From Oligoflexia bacterium (GTDB taxonomy: Bacteria; Bdellovibrionota; Bacteriovoracia; Bacteriovoracales; Bacteriovoracaceae): a stretch of 64,000 nt of DNA. Below the pieces are notes generated by a model. The model ran no database searches. It saw only the letters and a list, made by a program, of their open reading frames with translations, and was not told where the DNA came from. Both the position numbers and the translations under genes were made by a program. Positions 25,627 through 34,260 of this stretch are shown one piece after another (the first letter of the stretch is position 1; each line of letters opens with the position of its first letter). The DNA lies in assembly GCA_024229115.1 (NCBI GenBank), contig JAAEST010000104.1:62001-126000 (forward strand). Direction: 5' to 3'.

Positions 25627-25640
25627 AGTATACACTATTT
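25627..25640 (-). promoter_or_regulatory. AGTATACACTATTT operator/promoter (25562 operon)
   Basis: Minus strand TTGCAA-16-TATACT, upstream of the operon that ends with the C5-methyltransferase at 23291. Confidence 0.65.
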
Positions 25641-25659
25641 ATGACGTATTGCAACAATT

Positions 25660-26697
25660 TTATTTTGGATATCTAAATAGTTGTGATTTTATCGAATCAC
25701 CATGATGATTGGTGCCGTAAATTTCTCGTGACACCTTTGCACTAGGATGCCCTTCTTTGAGCATTTCTAGGTACTGCTTAAGCTTTTCTTTATGGTCTAT
25801 GCGAACCTGATTAGAAGTTTCTGCTATAAACTTCTCTATATTAAGATTTGATTTAAAGATTTTTTTTGAAATATTGGCCATCGATCTAATGATTTTTTCG
25901 TTCTCGAAATCTAGTTCTAAGATTTTTTTATCAAGCATCTCTACTAACTTAATATAAGAAATTCTAAGACTACATTTCGCTATCTTGGTTGAGACAACAA
26001 TTATGTCGTCAAAACGAAGAACGCCTCCTTTTAACTTTTTCACCATAGGTCTAAGAATTTTCAGAGGGATTAAATGCATAGGAAACTTAGTCATTTTCGA
26101 TAGATTTTTTCTATAGCAAAAATGATCTACAGATGAATGGCTTCTTCCAACTAATGTTGCAATTTTTTTATAATCGTATATCCCAAGACTCTTTAAAACT
26201 AAAAGTTCTTCCTCTTCGCTCCACTTATCAAATTTTCTCTTTAACTTAACATTAAACTTCTTGCAAAGATGTTCAACGAAATATCTCACCTTCCCACGAT
26301 CTAGACCGAGTGTCTCTTCGATTTCTTTTAAGGTATGACCCTCATTATAAAGTTTACTAATCTGTTTTGCAGTTCTGAGACGACCCTCGTTTTTAAGAGC
26401 GACGCGACTATACCCTGCCCTTTTAACAAGATTTGTAATTACCTGAGGTTTAACATTATAAATATGGGCAATTTCTTTAGTAGTCTTATCTTCACGAAAT
26501 AGCTCTAAGATTACGTCTAGCTCACTTTTAATTTCTGTATTTTTTGGAAGATTAAACCTTTTACCGTTTTCAACTCGAAGTCTTAAGGCATATACATAAG
26601 ACAGGTTTTCTTTTTTAGCGAGCCTTGCCACCTCTTTTGGGCAGTTACAATTAAGGATTTTACTGACTAGCTCTTTGTTGTATTTAATGGCCCCCAT
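25660..26697 (-). CDS. DNA-binding protein with multiple HTH/SANT-like motifs
   Basis: 345 residues. Several HTH-like units follow each other: KEIAHIYNVKPQVITNLVKR (about 76-95), HTLKEIEETLGLDRGKVRYF (about 115-134), and a Myb/SANT-like segment KWSEEEELLVLKSLG...IATLVGRSHSSVDHF (about 162-195). It should bind DNA at repeated or long sites. It is the last gene of an operon with a coiled-coil protein and a 180-residue helical protein. It could be the regulator of one of the repeated motifs, but nothing here proves that. Confidence 0.6.
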   Translation of the reverse strand: MGAIKYNKELVSKILNCNCPKEVARLAKKENLSYVYALRLRVENGKRFNLPKNTEIKSELDVILELFREDKTTKEIAHIYNVKPQVITNLVKRAGYSRVALKNEGRLRTAKQISKLYNEGHTLKEIEETLGLDRGKVRYFVEHLCKKFNVKLKRKFDKWSEEEELLVLKSLGIYDYKKIATLVGRSHSSVDHFCYRKNLSKMTKFPMHLIPLKILRPMVKKLKGGVLRFDDIIVVSTKIAKCSLRISYIKLVEMLDKKILELDFENEKIIRSMANISKKIFKSNLNIEKFIAETSNQVRIDHKEKLKQYLEMLKEGHPSAKVSREIYGTNHHGDSIKSQLFRYPK

Positions 26698-26702
26698 AGA
26701 AA

Positions 26703-27245
26703 CTAGCTTGCCTTATTCTTCTTATCTAAAAACTCTGATACTTTTAAGATAGTATCTACAGTATTATTTATTGCACTGGCTGCTTGCGAGGCAGCAATTA
26801 AATCAGATGCCTTTATTTCTTTGTTACTCGTAGTTAACTGATCAATACCGTGGGTGAGACAGTCAATAATTTTCCCTGCGTTTGTTTGTTCTTTAGCGTA
26901 TTGAAGGGCCCTTTTTTGCGAGTTAGGAAGCATATCATTATCATTTTCATTTATAACGATTGCTTTATTTTCATCTCTTAGTTCAGATTTAGCTCCAGTC
27001 CTAAGAGGAATATGACTTACATCATTAATTTCATCATAGATTTCTTCATAATAATCAAGAATGATCTCACTTTCAGAGTTATTGAATTTTGAAATCGCCT
27101 TATTCATCTGGCTTTTAAGAAGTGGACTTCCAAGGATTTGATCTTTAGAGGATCTAAATAAGCGAGCGAGACCTTTAATATCATCCCTTGAAGCATAGAT
27201 TTCGTTAGATAATTCTTTTTCTCTTGGGTTATTTGGCTTACTCAT
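26703..27245 (-). CDS. Unknown helical protein
   Basis: 180 residues, not recognised; mostly helical, with a C-terminal segment AASQAASAINNTVDTILKVS typical of helical bundles. It overlaps the preceding coiled-coil gene by 8 nt and is followed after 5 nt by the multi-HTH gene, so the three probably form one functional unit. Confidence 0.5.
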   Translation of the reverse strand: MSKPNNPREKELSNEIYASRDDIKGLARLFRSSKDQILGSPLLKSQMNKAISKFNNSESEIILDYYEEIYDEINDVSHIPLRTGAKSELRDENKAIVINENDNDMLPNSQKRALQYAKEQTNAGKIIDCLTHGIDQLTTSNKEIKASDLIAASQAASAINNTVDTILKVSEFLDKKNKAS

Positions 27246-27690
27246 CTATTCCCTCCTGTTCTTTTAATTTACTTAAGAAACTTAATCTACGCTTTTTATA
27301 ATTAGATGTTTCATGAAAAAACACTGTATTCACACAAGACTGAGACAACAGCCATTTAGCCTCATTTTGAAGTATTTTACTGTTTTCCTGCTCTAACTTA
27401 AGATCGCGTATTTTCTCCTCTGCCCTATTTAAAGCACCGTCCCAAGAAAGCTCACTTATTGTCTGATCCTTTTCTTTTAATTGAGCCCGAAGATGGTCAA
27501 CTTCATTATAGAGTTTGTTAACTGATTCGATATCATAACCCTCTTGGATTTCAAGAGTTTTAGAATCACTTATTACTTTTCGTAGTTTATCTATAACTTT
27601 TTGTTTTTCTTCTTCAACTATACGAAGGTTTGCATTCTCATACTCTAACGTAGCAATCCTCTTTCTTAGCTTTTCTAATTCCCCACTCAT
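27238..27690 (-). CDS. Coiled-coil protein
   Basis: About 150 residues starting MSGELEKLRKRIATLEYE; the ATG at 27690 with GAGGTGG upstream is preferred over a GTG 6 nt earlier. Heptad-like patterns run through roughly residues 1-115. The C-terminus is basic (YKKRRLSFLSKLKEQ). A structural or DNA-bridging role is possible. It is the first gene after an AGTATACACTATTT promoter. Confidence 0.55.
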   Translation of the reverse strand: MSGELEKLRKRIATLEYENANLRIVEEEKQKVIDKLRKVISDSKTLEIQEGYDIESVNKLYNEVDHLRAQLKEKDQTISELSWDGALNRAEEKIRDLKLEQENSKILQNEAKWLLSQSCVNTVFFHETSNYKKRRLSFLSKLKEQEGIDE

Positions 27691-27708
27691 TTCCACCTCG
27701 CACTAAAC

Positions 27709-27722
27709 AGTATACACTATTT
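27709..27722 (-). promoter_or_regulatory. AGTATACACTATTT operator/promoter (27690 operon)
   Basis: Minus strand ATGACA-17-TATACT; the stop codon of the upstream small gene lies inside the promoter. Confidence 0.6.
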
Positions 27723-27918
27723 AACCCATCTTGTCATCTTTTACTATTGCACCACTATTTTTTAAGACCTTATCAACGATAGACTTTGCTCTAATTTCTT
27801 TAGTGCCTTGATTATACATTCTAAACTTCTCACACCTTAAAAGCTCTATCTGTGACCTAATGTAGGTATCTGCACTAATATGTAGCTTTTCCCCTTTGCT
27901 TTTTTCATTTTTTTCAAT
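27721..27918 (-). CDS. 65-residue protein with probable ATT start codon
   Basis: The frame directly follows, in phase, the TAA of the gene at 27919-28182 and runs to TAA at 27721 with good coding character (KLHISADTYIRSQIELLR and VDKVLKNSGAIVK). There is no ATG, GTG or TTG in frame at the right place. ATT at 27918 lies 7 nt after a perfect GGAGG. Alternatives are readthrough of TAA, or a frameshift on the A-run from a TTG/ATG frame. Function unknown. Confidence 0.45.
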   Translation of the reverse strand: MEKNEKSKGEKLHISADTYIRSQIELLRCEKFRMYNQGTKEIRAKSIVDKVLKNSGAIVKDDKMG

Positions 27919-28182
27919 TTAAATTCCTCCATCAACTAAAACACTCCATTTGGAGTCCTTATTAGCTGTTTTAGACGTTATTTTTAAATGCTCCTTAATC
28001 AGATACTCGATGTCTGAAAGATCGCTAAAATGAGTTATCTGAACACTCTGCCCCGATAGATCACTAGTTTTATTTAATGTAATATCGGCCCAGGTATTAA
28101 AGAAGAGATTGCTACCTACACAAAACTGTAGTTTATAAAAAGCTCCATTTGTAACGATTCTGTATTTCTTAGGCACAATCAT
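27919..28182 (-). CDS. Small unknown protein coupled to C5-methyltransferase
   Basis: 87 residues, not recognised; strand-rich (KYRIVTNGAFYKLQFCVGSN), ending WSVLVDGGI. Its ATG overlaps the end of the methyltransferase gene by 14 nt, suggesting coupling. Confidence 0.5.
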   Translation of the reverse strand: MIVPKKYRIVTNGAFYKLQFCVGSNLFFNTWADITLNKTSDLSGQSVQITHFSDLSDIEYLIKEHLKITSKTANKDSKWSVLVDGGI

Positions 28183-29077
28183 ATAAATCTAATCCTTTTA
28201 AGAGATGTTTAACAGTTGGGATATTCCATCCATTACCAAGTATATTGATTCTTTGATTTCTACTTACGGCCTTGGTGTAATTATCGGGAACTCCTTGAAG
28301 CCTTTCACATTCGATAGGGTCTAGTTTTCTATAAAGCATTTTTTCTCTATCAAGAAGTACCTTACATTTGTCGCTGGCCCTTGTTGCAGCCAAGCATCCA
28401 TGTTTACTTTCAGGATAATAGGCCCTGTATTGTTGAGACCGATGACCCTTTCCAGAAACATCCCATTGAAGATAGTTTTTACCAAAGTGATGTGGAGGAT
28501 AATTTATTGCCGACTCTATAAGTTCTTCTTTATGATTTAATTCTTCGATTAAGATATCTTTAATAAACATCTTCCTGTCTTGAGGTTCACCAACGTAGGG
28601 AACGTTAGTCCAATATAATCTTTTTCGACTCTGAGCACTTACCAGTGCCGAATCTAAAACAATTGGTGCAACACCAAGAAAATTTGTAATGTAATCCTCG
28701 GCTTCTTTATTCATCGAAACATTTTCTAGAAAAAAGTACTTCGGATTTACTTCTTTATAAATTCTTATAAATTCAAAAATAAGTTTAGATCTATCGTCTT
28801 TAAATTGAAGCTTCTTACCGTTACGGCTAAAACCCTGACAAGGAGATCCTGCAAAAATAAAATCAACTTCACCAAGAGAATATCCGTCCACCTCTCTAAC
28901 ATCCCCTAATTGAATCGTATTGGGATAGTTATCTTGAGTTATAGTAATTGAGTGTTTATGAATCTCGGAAGCAAAGTACTTCTCATAAGAGATACCAAGT
29001 TGGTTAAGTACAATTTGAGCACATGACATGCCATCAAAAAGAGATACAATGTTTTTAAACTTTAATTGAGTCTTCAC
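28169..29077 (-). CDS. C5-cytosine DNA methyltransferase (phage/DNMT-like type)
   Basis: 302 residues with all main motifs in order: SAM-binding SLFDGMSCAQ (about 11-20), DFIFAGSPCQGFS with catalytic Cys (about 80), FFLENVS (motif VI), SAQSRKRLYWTNV (motif VIII), and ILGNGWNIPTVKHLL (motif X). The ERLQGVPDNYT segment is typical of phage-encoded DNMT-like enzymes. The start is GTG at 29077, 5 nt after a CGATTGAG box (TCGAT between) and without a ribosome-binding site, which suggests a leaderless transcript. Orphan enzyme, likely self-protection or epigenetic control. Confidence 0.9.
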   Translation of the reverse strand: MKTQLKFKNIVSLFDGMSCAQIVLNQLGISYEKYFASEIHKHSITITQDNYPNTIQLGDVREVDGYSLGEVDFIFAGSPCQGFSRNGKKLQFKDDRSKLIFEFIRIYKEVNPKYFFLENVSMNKEAEDYITNFLGVAPIVLDSALVSAQSRKRLYWTNVPYVGEPQDRKMFIKDILIEELNHKEELIESAINYPPHHFGKNYLQWDVSGKGHRSQQYRAYYPESKHGCLAATRASDKCKVLLDREKMLYRKLDPIECERLQGVPDNYTKAVSRNQRINILGNGWNIPTVKHLLKGLDLYDCA

Positions 29078-29082
29078 ATCGA

Positions 29083-29090
29083 CTCAATCG
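29083..29090 (-). promoter_or_regulatory. CGATTGAG box (C5-methyltransferase)
   Basis: Minus-strand copy 5 nt before the GTG start at 29077. Confidence 0.6.
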
Positions 29091-29177
29091 CAGTTTTTTA
29101 AGGAGAGAGCATAAAATTAATCTTTAAGCCCTCCTCCCCTTCTTATAGGAAGAATTTGTTATGAAGATATTCATTGT

Positions 29178-29498
29178 TTACCTACTTAGGTTACACATCA
29201 GTACCTTTATACCTAAAAGAGATGCGAACACAAAGACCAATACATCTAAACTTAGATTAGACTGATATCTTCCAATAGCTACAGGAGTAACAATGAAAAA
29301 GTTTATAATAACTAGCCCAGTCAAAAAAAGATCTCGCAAATTAACAGAAAATAACTTCGTTATTTTTTCACTTACTAATGTCCATAACTTACTAATGAGG
29401 ACTACGACCAGCATTATAGCAATCGCACCTATAAAGGCCTTTGATAGTTCGACAACTCCACTAAACCAATGAGTAACTGTATCTACAAAAATATCCAT
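29178..29498 (-). CDS. Small membrane protein, third of three in tandem
   Basis: 106 residues with three predicted membrane helices (about 20-42, 55-75, 84-100). Not recognised by sequence. Size, helix spacing and charged loop after helix 1 match the two preceding genes, so the three probably descend from one ancestor. AGGAGG lies before the ATG. Possible roles include surface exclusion or a small channel. Confidence 0.5.
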   Translation of the reverse strand: MDIFVDTVTHWFSGVVELSKAFIGAIAIMLVVVLISKLWTLVSEKITKLFSVNLRDLFLTGLVIINFFIVTPVAIGRYQSNLSLDVLVFVFASLLGIKVLMCNLSR

Positions 29499-29532
29499 GT
29501 CTCCTCCTATTGGTATTCTTAAGTTTTATGAA

Positions 29533-29883
29533 TCATTTTTTAGTGTTCGTTAAAAACTCATCTATAAATGTCCAAAATAACGCTACTAAGATAACTGCAC
29601 CTAACCCCAAGGAGCAAAAACCTATGGGAGAAACTTTTTTCAGATCACCTTGAGCACTTATAATTTCCCCTAGTCCATAAGGTAAGAAAACTAAAAACAA
29701 CAAACAACCAGTAATTCCCAAGTAAAGAGCTTCGGTAGAAAAGGGTATTAGCTCACTTATTTTCTTATCGATATATAAAAGTAGCTTAATCAAAGAGATA
29801 AATAGAAGAGGCACAACGCCAACCAAGACCAGTGCCTTGAATATATAATCTATTCCAGTTAACCAATATGTTAAATATTCCAT
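29533..29883 (-). CDS. Small membrane protein, second of three in tandem
   Basis: 116 residues. It starts MEYLTYWLTGIDYIFK, like the first member (MEYIQYSLIYSIGY), and has three hydrophobic helices with a KLLLYIDKKISELI amphipathic loop after the first. AAGGAAC precedes the ATG of the pair's junction region only weakly. Same unknown function as its neighbours. Confidence 0.5.
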   Translation of the reverse strand: MEYLTYWLTGIDYIFKALVLVGVVPLLFISLIKLLLYIDKKISELIPFSTEALYLGITGCLLFLVFLPYGLGEIISAQGDLKKVSPIGFCSLGLGAVILVALFWTFIDEFLTNTKK

Positions 29884-29917
29884 TAATGTTCCTTAGAAAT
29901 ATATTCTTCTTTTGCTC

Positions 29918-30241
29918 TTAGTCCTCTTTCTTTGTAGTGAAACTAAAAGTAACCTCAGAGATTAGAAGTATTGACAAGAGTTCAAAAACTGCAAATACTA
30001 ACGTCGCAGTTACCGCCCTCGGAATAAAGATGCCTAAATCAATGCAATAAGCGACCGTCAAGATTACAGTTAATAACGATGTTAGCTCTATTAGTTTCTT
30101 GTCGTTTTTAAAGTCTGGCTTTATAAACTTTGTAACTGACTTAAAGGTTAATTTCGTGAGCCAGAAAAACAGCTCTAAACCAACAAGAAATACTACTGCG
30201 TATCCGATCGAATAAATTAAACTGTACTGTATATATTCCAT
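29918..30241 (-). CDS. Small membrane protein, first of three in tandem
   Basis: 107 residues, three membrane helices, polar tail FTTKKED. GGAGGAG lies just before the ATG. It is the first gene of the small-membrane-protein cluster, and the shared motif at 30313-30335 lies about 70 nt upstream in the same orientation. Confidence 0.5.
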   Translation of the reverse strand: MEYIQYSLIYSIGYAVVFLVGLELFFWLTKLTFKSVTKFIKPDFKNDKKLIELTSLLTVILTVAYCIDLGIFIPRAVTATLVFAVFELLSILLISEVTFSFTTKKED

Positions 30242-30312
30242 ATCTCCTCCAGGATTAAGTAAGATTGATTCTTACAGGTTTCTTGAATTACTCTACATTG
30301 TGAGAGAGTAGT

Positions 30313-30335
30313 TCTATGAGATATGGCCCATAATT
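30313..30335 (-). promoter_or_regulatory. 23-bp repeat shared with 59466-59488
   Basis: On the minus strand this reads ATGGGCCATATCTCATAGA plus flanking AATT, identical over 23 bp to 59466-59488. It contains the unit TCTATGAGAT that also forms the palindrome at 54422-54443. It lies upstream of the small-membrane-protein operon, so a regulatory site is likely. Confidence 0.5.
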
Positions 30336-30351
30336 CTAGGCTAAATAGATA

Positions 30352-30609
30352 TTACTCAAATTTAGGCTTTAGACCCGTATTTTGAGAGAAGAGGTGTTTT
30401 TTGAAGGCCTCGGTAGCGAGTTCACACCATACCCAATGAGATTCACTATGATACCAAATTTCAACCATTCCCCCTTCGGTGTCAATTCTCATCGGAAGTA
30501 TATTACCTGTTTTTAGATCCTTTATTTTCATGGCCTTCCAATCATATTCGCAAACATGATCTCTTTGACCCTTGGCCTCTTCAGTAAGATAATTTTTTTC
30601 ACTATTCAT
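30352..30609 (-). CDS. Small unknown protein
   Basis: 85 residues, not recognised. A KIKDLKTGNILPMRIDTEGG hairpin-like region and WYHSESHWVWC, rich in Trp and His, stand out. AAGGAG lies before the ATG, 9 nt after the preceding gene, in the operon of the methyltransferase at 31093. Confidence 0.5.
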   Translation of the reverse strand: MNSEKNYLTEEAKGQRDHVCEYDWKAMKIKDLKTGNILPMRIDTEGGMVEIWYHSESHWVWCELATEAFKKHLFSQNTGLKPKFE

Positions 30610-30618
30610 AAATACTCC

Positions 30619-31083
30619 TTAAAAACCTCTTGCGATACTTGCGACGAGCTCATTTCTATGCTCTAGAGCTTTTACCCAGTTAGGGTGATCTTTAGTCATG
30701 GCCATAACTTTTGCAATTTTAAACATTTCATTAGGATCAACACTCACACTCTCACCATCAACATCTGTTCCAAGGATAAGACCTTTACCAAAGAGTATTT
30801 GACTAATTTGATTACCATCCTTATCAGTCATCATAAAGCATTCCTTAGGATCTTCTTTTAACAAGGACTCGCCGTCAATATAGAGATCCCATGAAGAGAT
30901 TTCGCTTTCTTTAGCATATGTACCCTCTGTCGTAATGCTTTTTGCAATTTCAAAAGTCCCTGAGGTATCCAATCCGATAGCTTTTAAAATACCATCAAGT
31001 GAGTTTTCAATTTCAATAATCTTTAATACCTCTCTTCTAGAGGGATCAATACTCATTGCTAAAATCTTTTTCTCTTTTCCCAT
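30619..31083 (-). CDS. Unknown protein (DUF3846-like at best)
   Basis: 154 residues. LDGILKAIGLDTSGTF near the start, and DGNQISQILFGKGLILGTDVDG in two pieces further on, recall the layout of small phage/plasmid DUF3846-type proteins, but the match is weak. It follows the DUF4942-type methyltransferase gene after 9 nt; AAGGATAT precedes the ATG. Confidence 0.4.
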   Translation of the reverse strand: MGKEKKILAMSIDPSRREVLKIIEIENSLDGILKAIGLDTSGTFEIAKSITTEGTYAKESEISSWDLYIDGESLLKEDPKECFMMTDKDGNQISQILFGKGLILGTDVDGESVSVDPNEMFKIAKVMAMTKDHPNWVKALEHRNELVASIARGF

Positions 31084-31092
31084 ATTATATCC

Positions 31093-32721
31093 TTAGGCTA
31101 CTAGTAGTTTTACTTCTTCACTAAATGCGCCAATTCTTTTATCGGCAGGAATCACCTTATAGTTTTCTAATCCTTCAAAGTTTTCTACAAGCTCTAACTC
31201 TTCTTCACTCATACTCTCAGTTTCTTTGTGTCCATAATCAAACGGTAGAAAACCTTTTCTTTTAGATCCTTCAATATTAAGAAGTCTTAATACATCCTCA
31301 TCGATAAATTTGATGTGACAAGTACCCTTCTTATAGAGTCTGATATCTACGATATCATTTACATACTTAGTCTCTCCTGCCTTAACAGCTTCTTTGAGAT
31401 TACTAAGCATTGTCTGAGCATCTTCGCTTCCTTCTTTTTTAAAGTAAGTCAGAACATTATAGATATCTTCAAAAGTATTCGCTACGTCCCAAGAAATACT
31501 CTTTTCAGCAAGGGCCCCTGAGAGTGCCCAGAATGGATAAATTATTTTTTTATTGATTTTAAAAGCACTATTAGACTTCCATCCATTATAAAGATAGACA
31601 TTCTTTTTTTCTTGCTCAGTAGCTCTCTCGTAAAAAGCATGTTTTGTAAACTCATGGAAGATCTCCTCTACACAATCCCCAATTGCATCAGGATAAGCTT
31701 CGGTAAGATTCATAAGAAAGCGCCTAATATTATCTTCACTAAATTCATACTTAAGATAACTAGTGAGATAAGTATGAAATTTTTCTCTCCCTTTCTTCGT
31801 AAGTTTCTTTCTAACTTCTTTTAACTCAATTAGCTTTGACCAATAGTCATGCTTAAGGGATAGGTTAAATCCATTTATTTGAGCTTTCACCTCATCAGTT
31901 AAGGAACCATCTGTGCTTTCTGCCCCTCTTACACTTAAAGACATATATTCAGAGAGTTCACTAAAATTTTTGTAATATTCATAGATTGATCTTGTACCAT
32001 TTTCTTTAATAGCACTATACTCCTTAACTAGATCTAAAATACCTCTTCTTGAAGTGATCTTTCCTTCTTTAAATTCTCGGCTACTCTCTTTTTCTTCACC
32101 TTCCATACCTTCAAAAAGATCATCTTCGATTGATTTTCTCTTATCGATATAAATCAATGCAACCTCAACATCACTCTTTCTTTGGGCATTTGAAAAAGCA
32201 TTTTCAACAAACTCAACACTTGCACCTAGTTCATCAAGTCTTTGAACTAGTCTCTTTCTTTCATTAGAAAAAGGGTTTTTGATTGTTTGTGCGTTAAGAA
32301 GGCATACAATTTGACCAGAGTACATCATGTCAATGGCCTTATTAAGATGATACTCTCCATCAGAAAAAGGAAAGTTTGCAAGAATTAAATCAAATTGTTG
32401 AGATCCCTGGTATTTAAGAAAGTCACTATCTATCACATCAATATTAATCTTTCTAAAATCATCACTTCTTAAATCTCTTAAAACGCTCTGAAGACTATTT
32501 TCAATTTCAATAGCGTAATACTTTGCCCCTCTAGAGTAGTGATCTTTCATCCAGTTAAAGTGATGCTTTAAAAGATCCCCTTTTCCAGCACTAGGGTCTA
32601 AAACACTTCTTATTTGGGCCTTATCGTTTATTTTAGCTACCATTTTTGTAAATAGTACTTCTGGAGTTGGGTAGAAATCTTTTGAATCATTTAATGTGTC
32701 TTTAATAGTATCGATACTCAT
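31093..32721 (-). CDS. N6-adenine-type DNA methyltransferase with DUF4942 C-terminal region
   Basis: About 542 residues; ATG at 32721 follows GGGGGGAG. The N-terminal domain has FYPTPEVLFTKM, SAM-binding VLDPSAGKGDLL (about 40-51), an acidic loop AIEIE, and catalytic NFPF (about 125), as in N6/N4 methyltransferases. The C-terminal half (FLMNLTEAYPDAIGDCVEEI and LYNGWKSNSAFKINKKIIYPF in parts) matches DUF4942 proteins of phages and plasmids. It probably modifies element DNA. A promoter of the AGTATACACTATTT class lies about 100 nt upstream. Confidence 0.8.
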   Translation of the reverse strand: MSIDTIKDTLNDSKDFYPTPEVLFTKMVAKINDKAQIRSVLDPSAGKGDLLKHHFNWMKDHYSRGAKYYAIEIENSLQSVLRDLRSDDFRKINIDVIDSDFLKYQGSQQFDLILANFPFSDGEYHLNKAIDMMYSGQIVCLLNAQTIKNPFSNERKRLVQRLDELGASVEFVENAFSNAQRKSDVEVALIYIDKRKSIEDDLFEGMEGEEKESSREFKEGKITSRRGILDLVKEYSAIKENGTRSIYEYYKNFSELSEYMSLSVRGAESTDGSLTDEVKAQINGFNLSLKHDYWSKLIELKEVRKKLTKKGREKFHTYLTSYLKYEFSEDNIRRFLMNLTEAYPDAIGDCVEEIFHEFTKHAFYERATEQEKKNVYLYNGWKSNSAFKINKKIIYPFWALSGALAEKSISWDVANTFEDIYNVLTYFKKEGSEDAQTMLSNLKEAVKAGETKYVNDIVDIRLYKKGTCHIKFIDEDVLRLLNIEGSKRKGFLPFDYGHKETESMSEEELELVENFEGLENYKVIPADKRIGAFSEEVKLLVA

Positions 32722-32825
32722 AGACTCCCCCCAGAGTAATTTATAAAAATAAATATTAAAGTGAGAGAATTTTGAGCAGGAACGCATAGAACTTAACAGA
32801 AACAATATTGACATCTCTTTTAAAC

Positions 32826-32839
32826 AGTATACACTATTT
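32826..32839 (-). promoter_or_regulatory. AGTATACACTATTT operator/promoter (31093 methyltransferase)
   Basis: Minus strand TTGCAT-17-TATACT, an excellent sigma-70-like spacing. Confidence 0.7.
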
Positions 32840-32859
32840 ATCTACGCAATGCAACAAGA

Positions 32860-33861
32860 TTAAGCTATATTTTTAAATTTTCCTTTGATATTTCGACAAT
32901 AATAGGAACCTCTCGATTGTGAGTTTTCAAGTTCCCATAAGGTTTCGTCATCTATCTTGTACTGATAAGTATCTTCTTTCTTGGTGATAACGCTTAAAAC
33001 CCCATCATGATAAAGAAAGTGGCTAATCCAAGATGAATTAGCTTCAATTTTTTTACTTTTAAAAAGAAGATCTCTTAAGAAGCTTCTAACGTGAGTACTC
33101 GAAGATGTGTTGCCTTTACCATAGGCTTGGATAATTCTTACATTGTCAAAAAGTACACCTTCCCAAGGTATACCATTTTTAAATACCGCAACAAAAGAAA
33201 AATCACCTAAAGTTATTCCTTTAGAATAAAAATCCTCAGTTCCAATACAAAAATCAAAAAGTTCACTGCACTTGATTAAATCGTGCTTTGTTTTGGGTAC
33301 TAAAACTTTGTAGGTATCATCCATAATCTTAAATACCTTATCGTGAACTTCGAGGACGCTCTTTTTTTGATTCAAGTTATAATCAGTATGCTCTATATAT
33401 AAAGCAAGTCTAGAAAGGTGCTTATCAAGCCACCTGAAACATCTTATCTTTTTCTTTAAGAGTCGTTTTCTCAAATCAGGATATTTGTTAATCTTTTTAA
33501 TCTGTCCTGCAATGTCTCTAATATAAAGAGATTCAAAATTATAACCATCATCCTCAAACATTCTTTTAATTACTTTATTAGAATAATACCTCTTAAGAGA
33601 TTTAATAAATGAATTATTTAAATATCTAGGAAGATGTGAACGATAAAAACCACCCAATAAGTCTTTTTCATCGGGAAAGAATAAAAAATCAATTGGAAAA
33701 CCATTTTTAATCAATAGAAAGTGAAACTCTAAAATTTGATATGCCTGGCAACTTTCTGCTAGAAGAATAAACCTTTTAACTCTCTTAGAATTACATTTAT
33801 ATATTTTCCTTGCTTTTTGATCTAAACTTTCACACTCTTTTATAATTGTCTGGTAATGCAT
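32860..33861 (-). CDS. PcfJ-like protein
   Basis: 333 residues. The C-terminal half (VLVPKTKHDLIKCSELFDFC, then IGTEDFY, FVAVFKNGIPWEGVLFDN and RIIQAYGKGN) resembles PcfJ-like proteins found on conjugative and integrative elements, whose molecular function is unknown. The N-terminal half is helical and basic. It is the last gene of a minus-strand group that includes the PAPS-reductase-like gene. Confidence 0.45.
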   Translation of the reverse strand: MHYQTIIKECESLDQKARKIYKCNSKRVKRFILLAESCQAYQILEFHFLLIKNGFPIDFLFFPDEKDLLGGFYRSHLPRYLNNSFIKSLKRYYSNKVIKRMFEDDGYNFESLYIRDIAGQIKKINKYPDLRKRLLKKKIRCFRWLDKHLSRLALYIEHTDYNLNQKKSVLEVHDKVFKIMDDTYKVLVPKTKHDLIKCSELFDFCIGTEDFYSKGITLGDFSFVAVFKNGIPWEGVLFDNVRIIQAYGKGNTSSSTHVRSFLRDLLFKSKKIEANSSWISHFLYHDGVLSVITKKEDTYQYKIDDETLWELENSQSRGSYYCRNIKGKFKNIA

Positions 33862-33883
33862 AGATATCCCACTAGCTTAGTTT

Positions 33884-34258
33884 TTAAAGAGAATAATCAA
33901 TACAAGTAACCCTAATGGCGTGATCTATTGTGTCCCAGTTTATCCCCACTGACGAATCAAAAGCTACTTCGAGATTATCAATCACGCTTTCTATAAAACC
34001 CTCTTTTTCTTCTTCGCTAATCCCGATTTCTAGTTCATTAATGCGACAATCAATATCGGTAGTTGTCCATCTTGCAACGTCGAATTTTCCCTTCATTGAC
34101 TCTGTTCTAATTTTAGACTCTAACTCATTAACCCTTTTAACAACTAAGGAATTATCAATATCTTCTACTCCGTCAATATCCTCTCTAAAGACACTGATTG
34201 CTTCTAGCATTATAGAAAGATCTTCGTTTGTTAATTCGATTACAACCTTCTTGCCCAC
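33884..34258 (-). CDS. Small acidic unknown protein
   Basis: 124 residues, not recognised; acidic, helical, ending NWDTIDHAIRVTCIDYSL. The gene starts 2 nt before the stop of its upstream neighbour is cleared, so the two are tightly packed. Confidence 0.5.
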   Translation of the reverse strand: MGKKVVIELTNEDLSIMLEAISVFREDIDGVEDIDNSLVVKRVNELESKIRTESMKGKFDVARWTTTDIDCRINELEIGISEEEKEGFIESVIDNLEVAFDSSVGINWDTIDHAIRVTCIDYSL

Positions 34259-34260
34259 TC

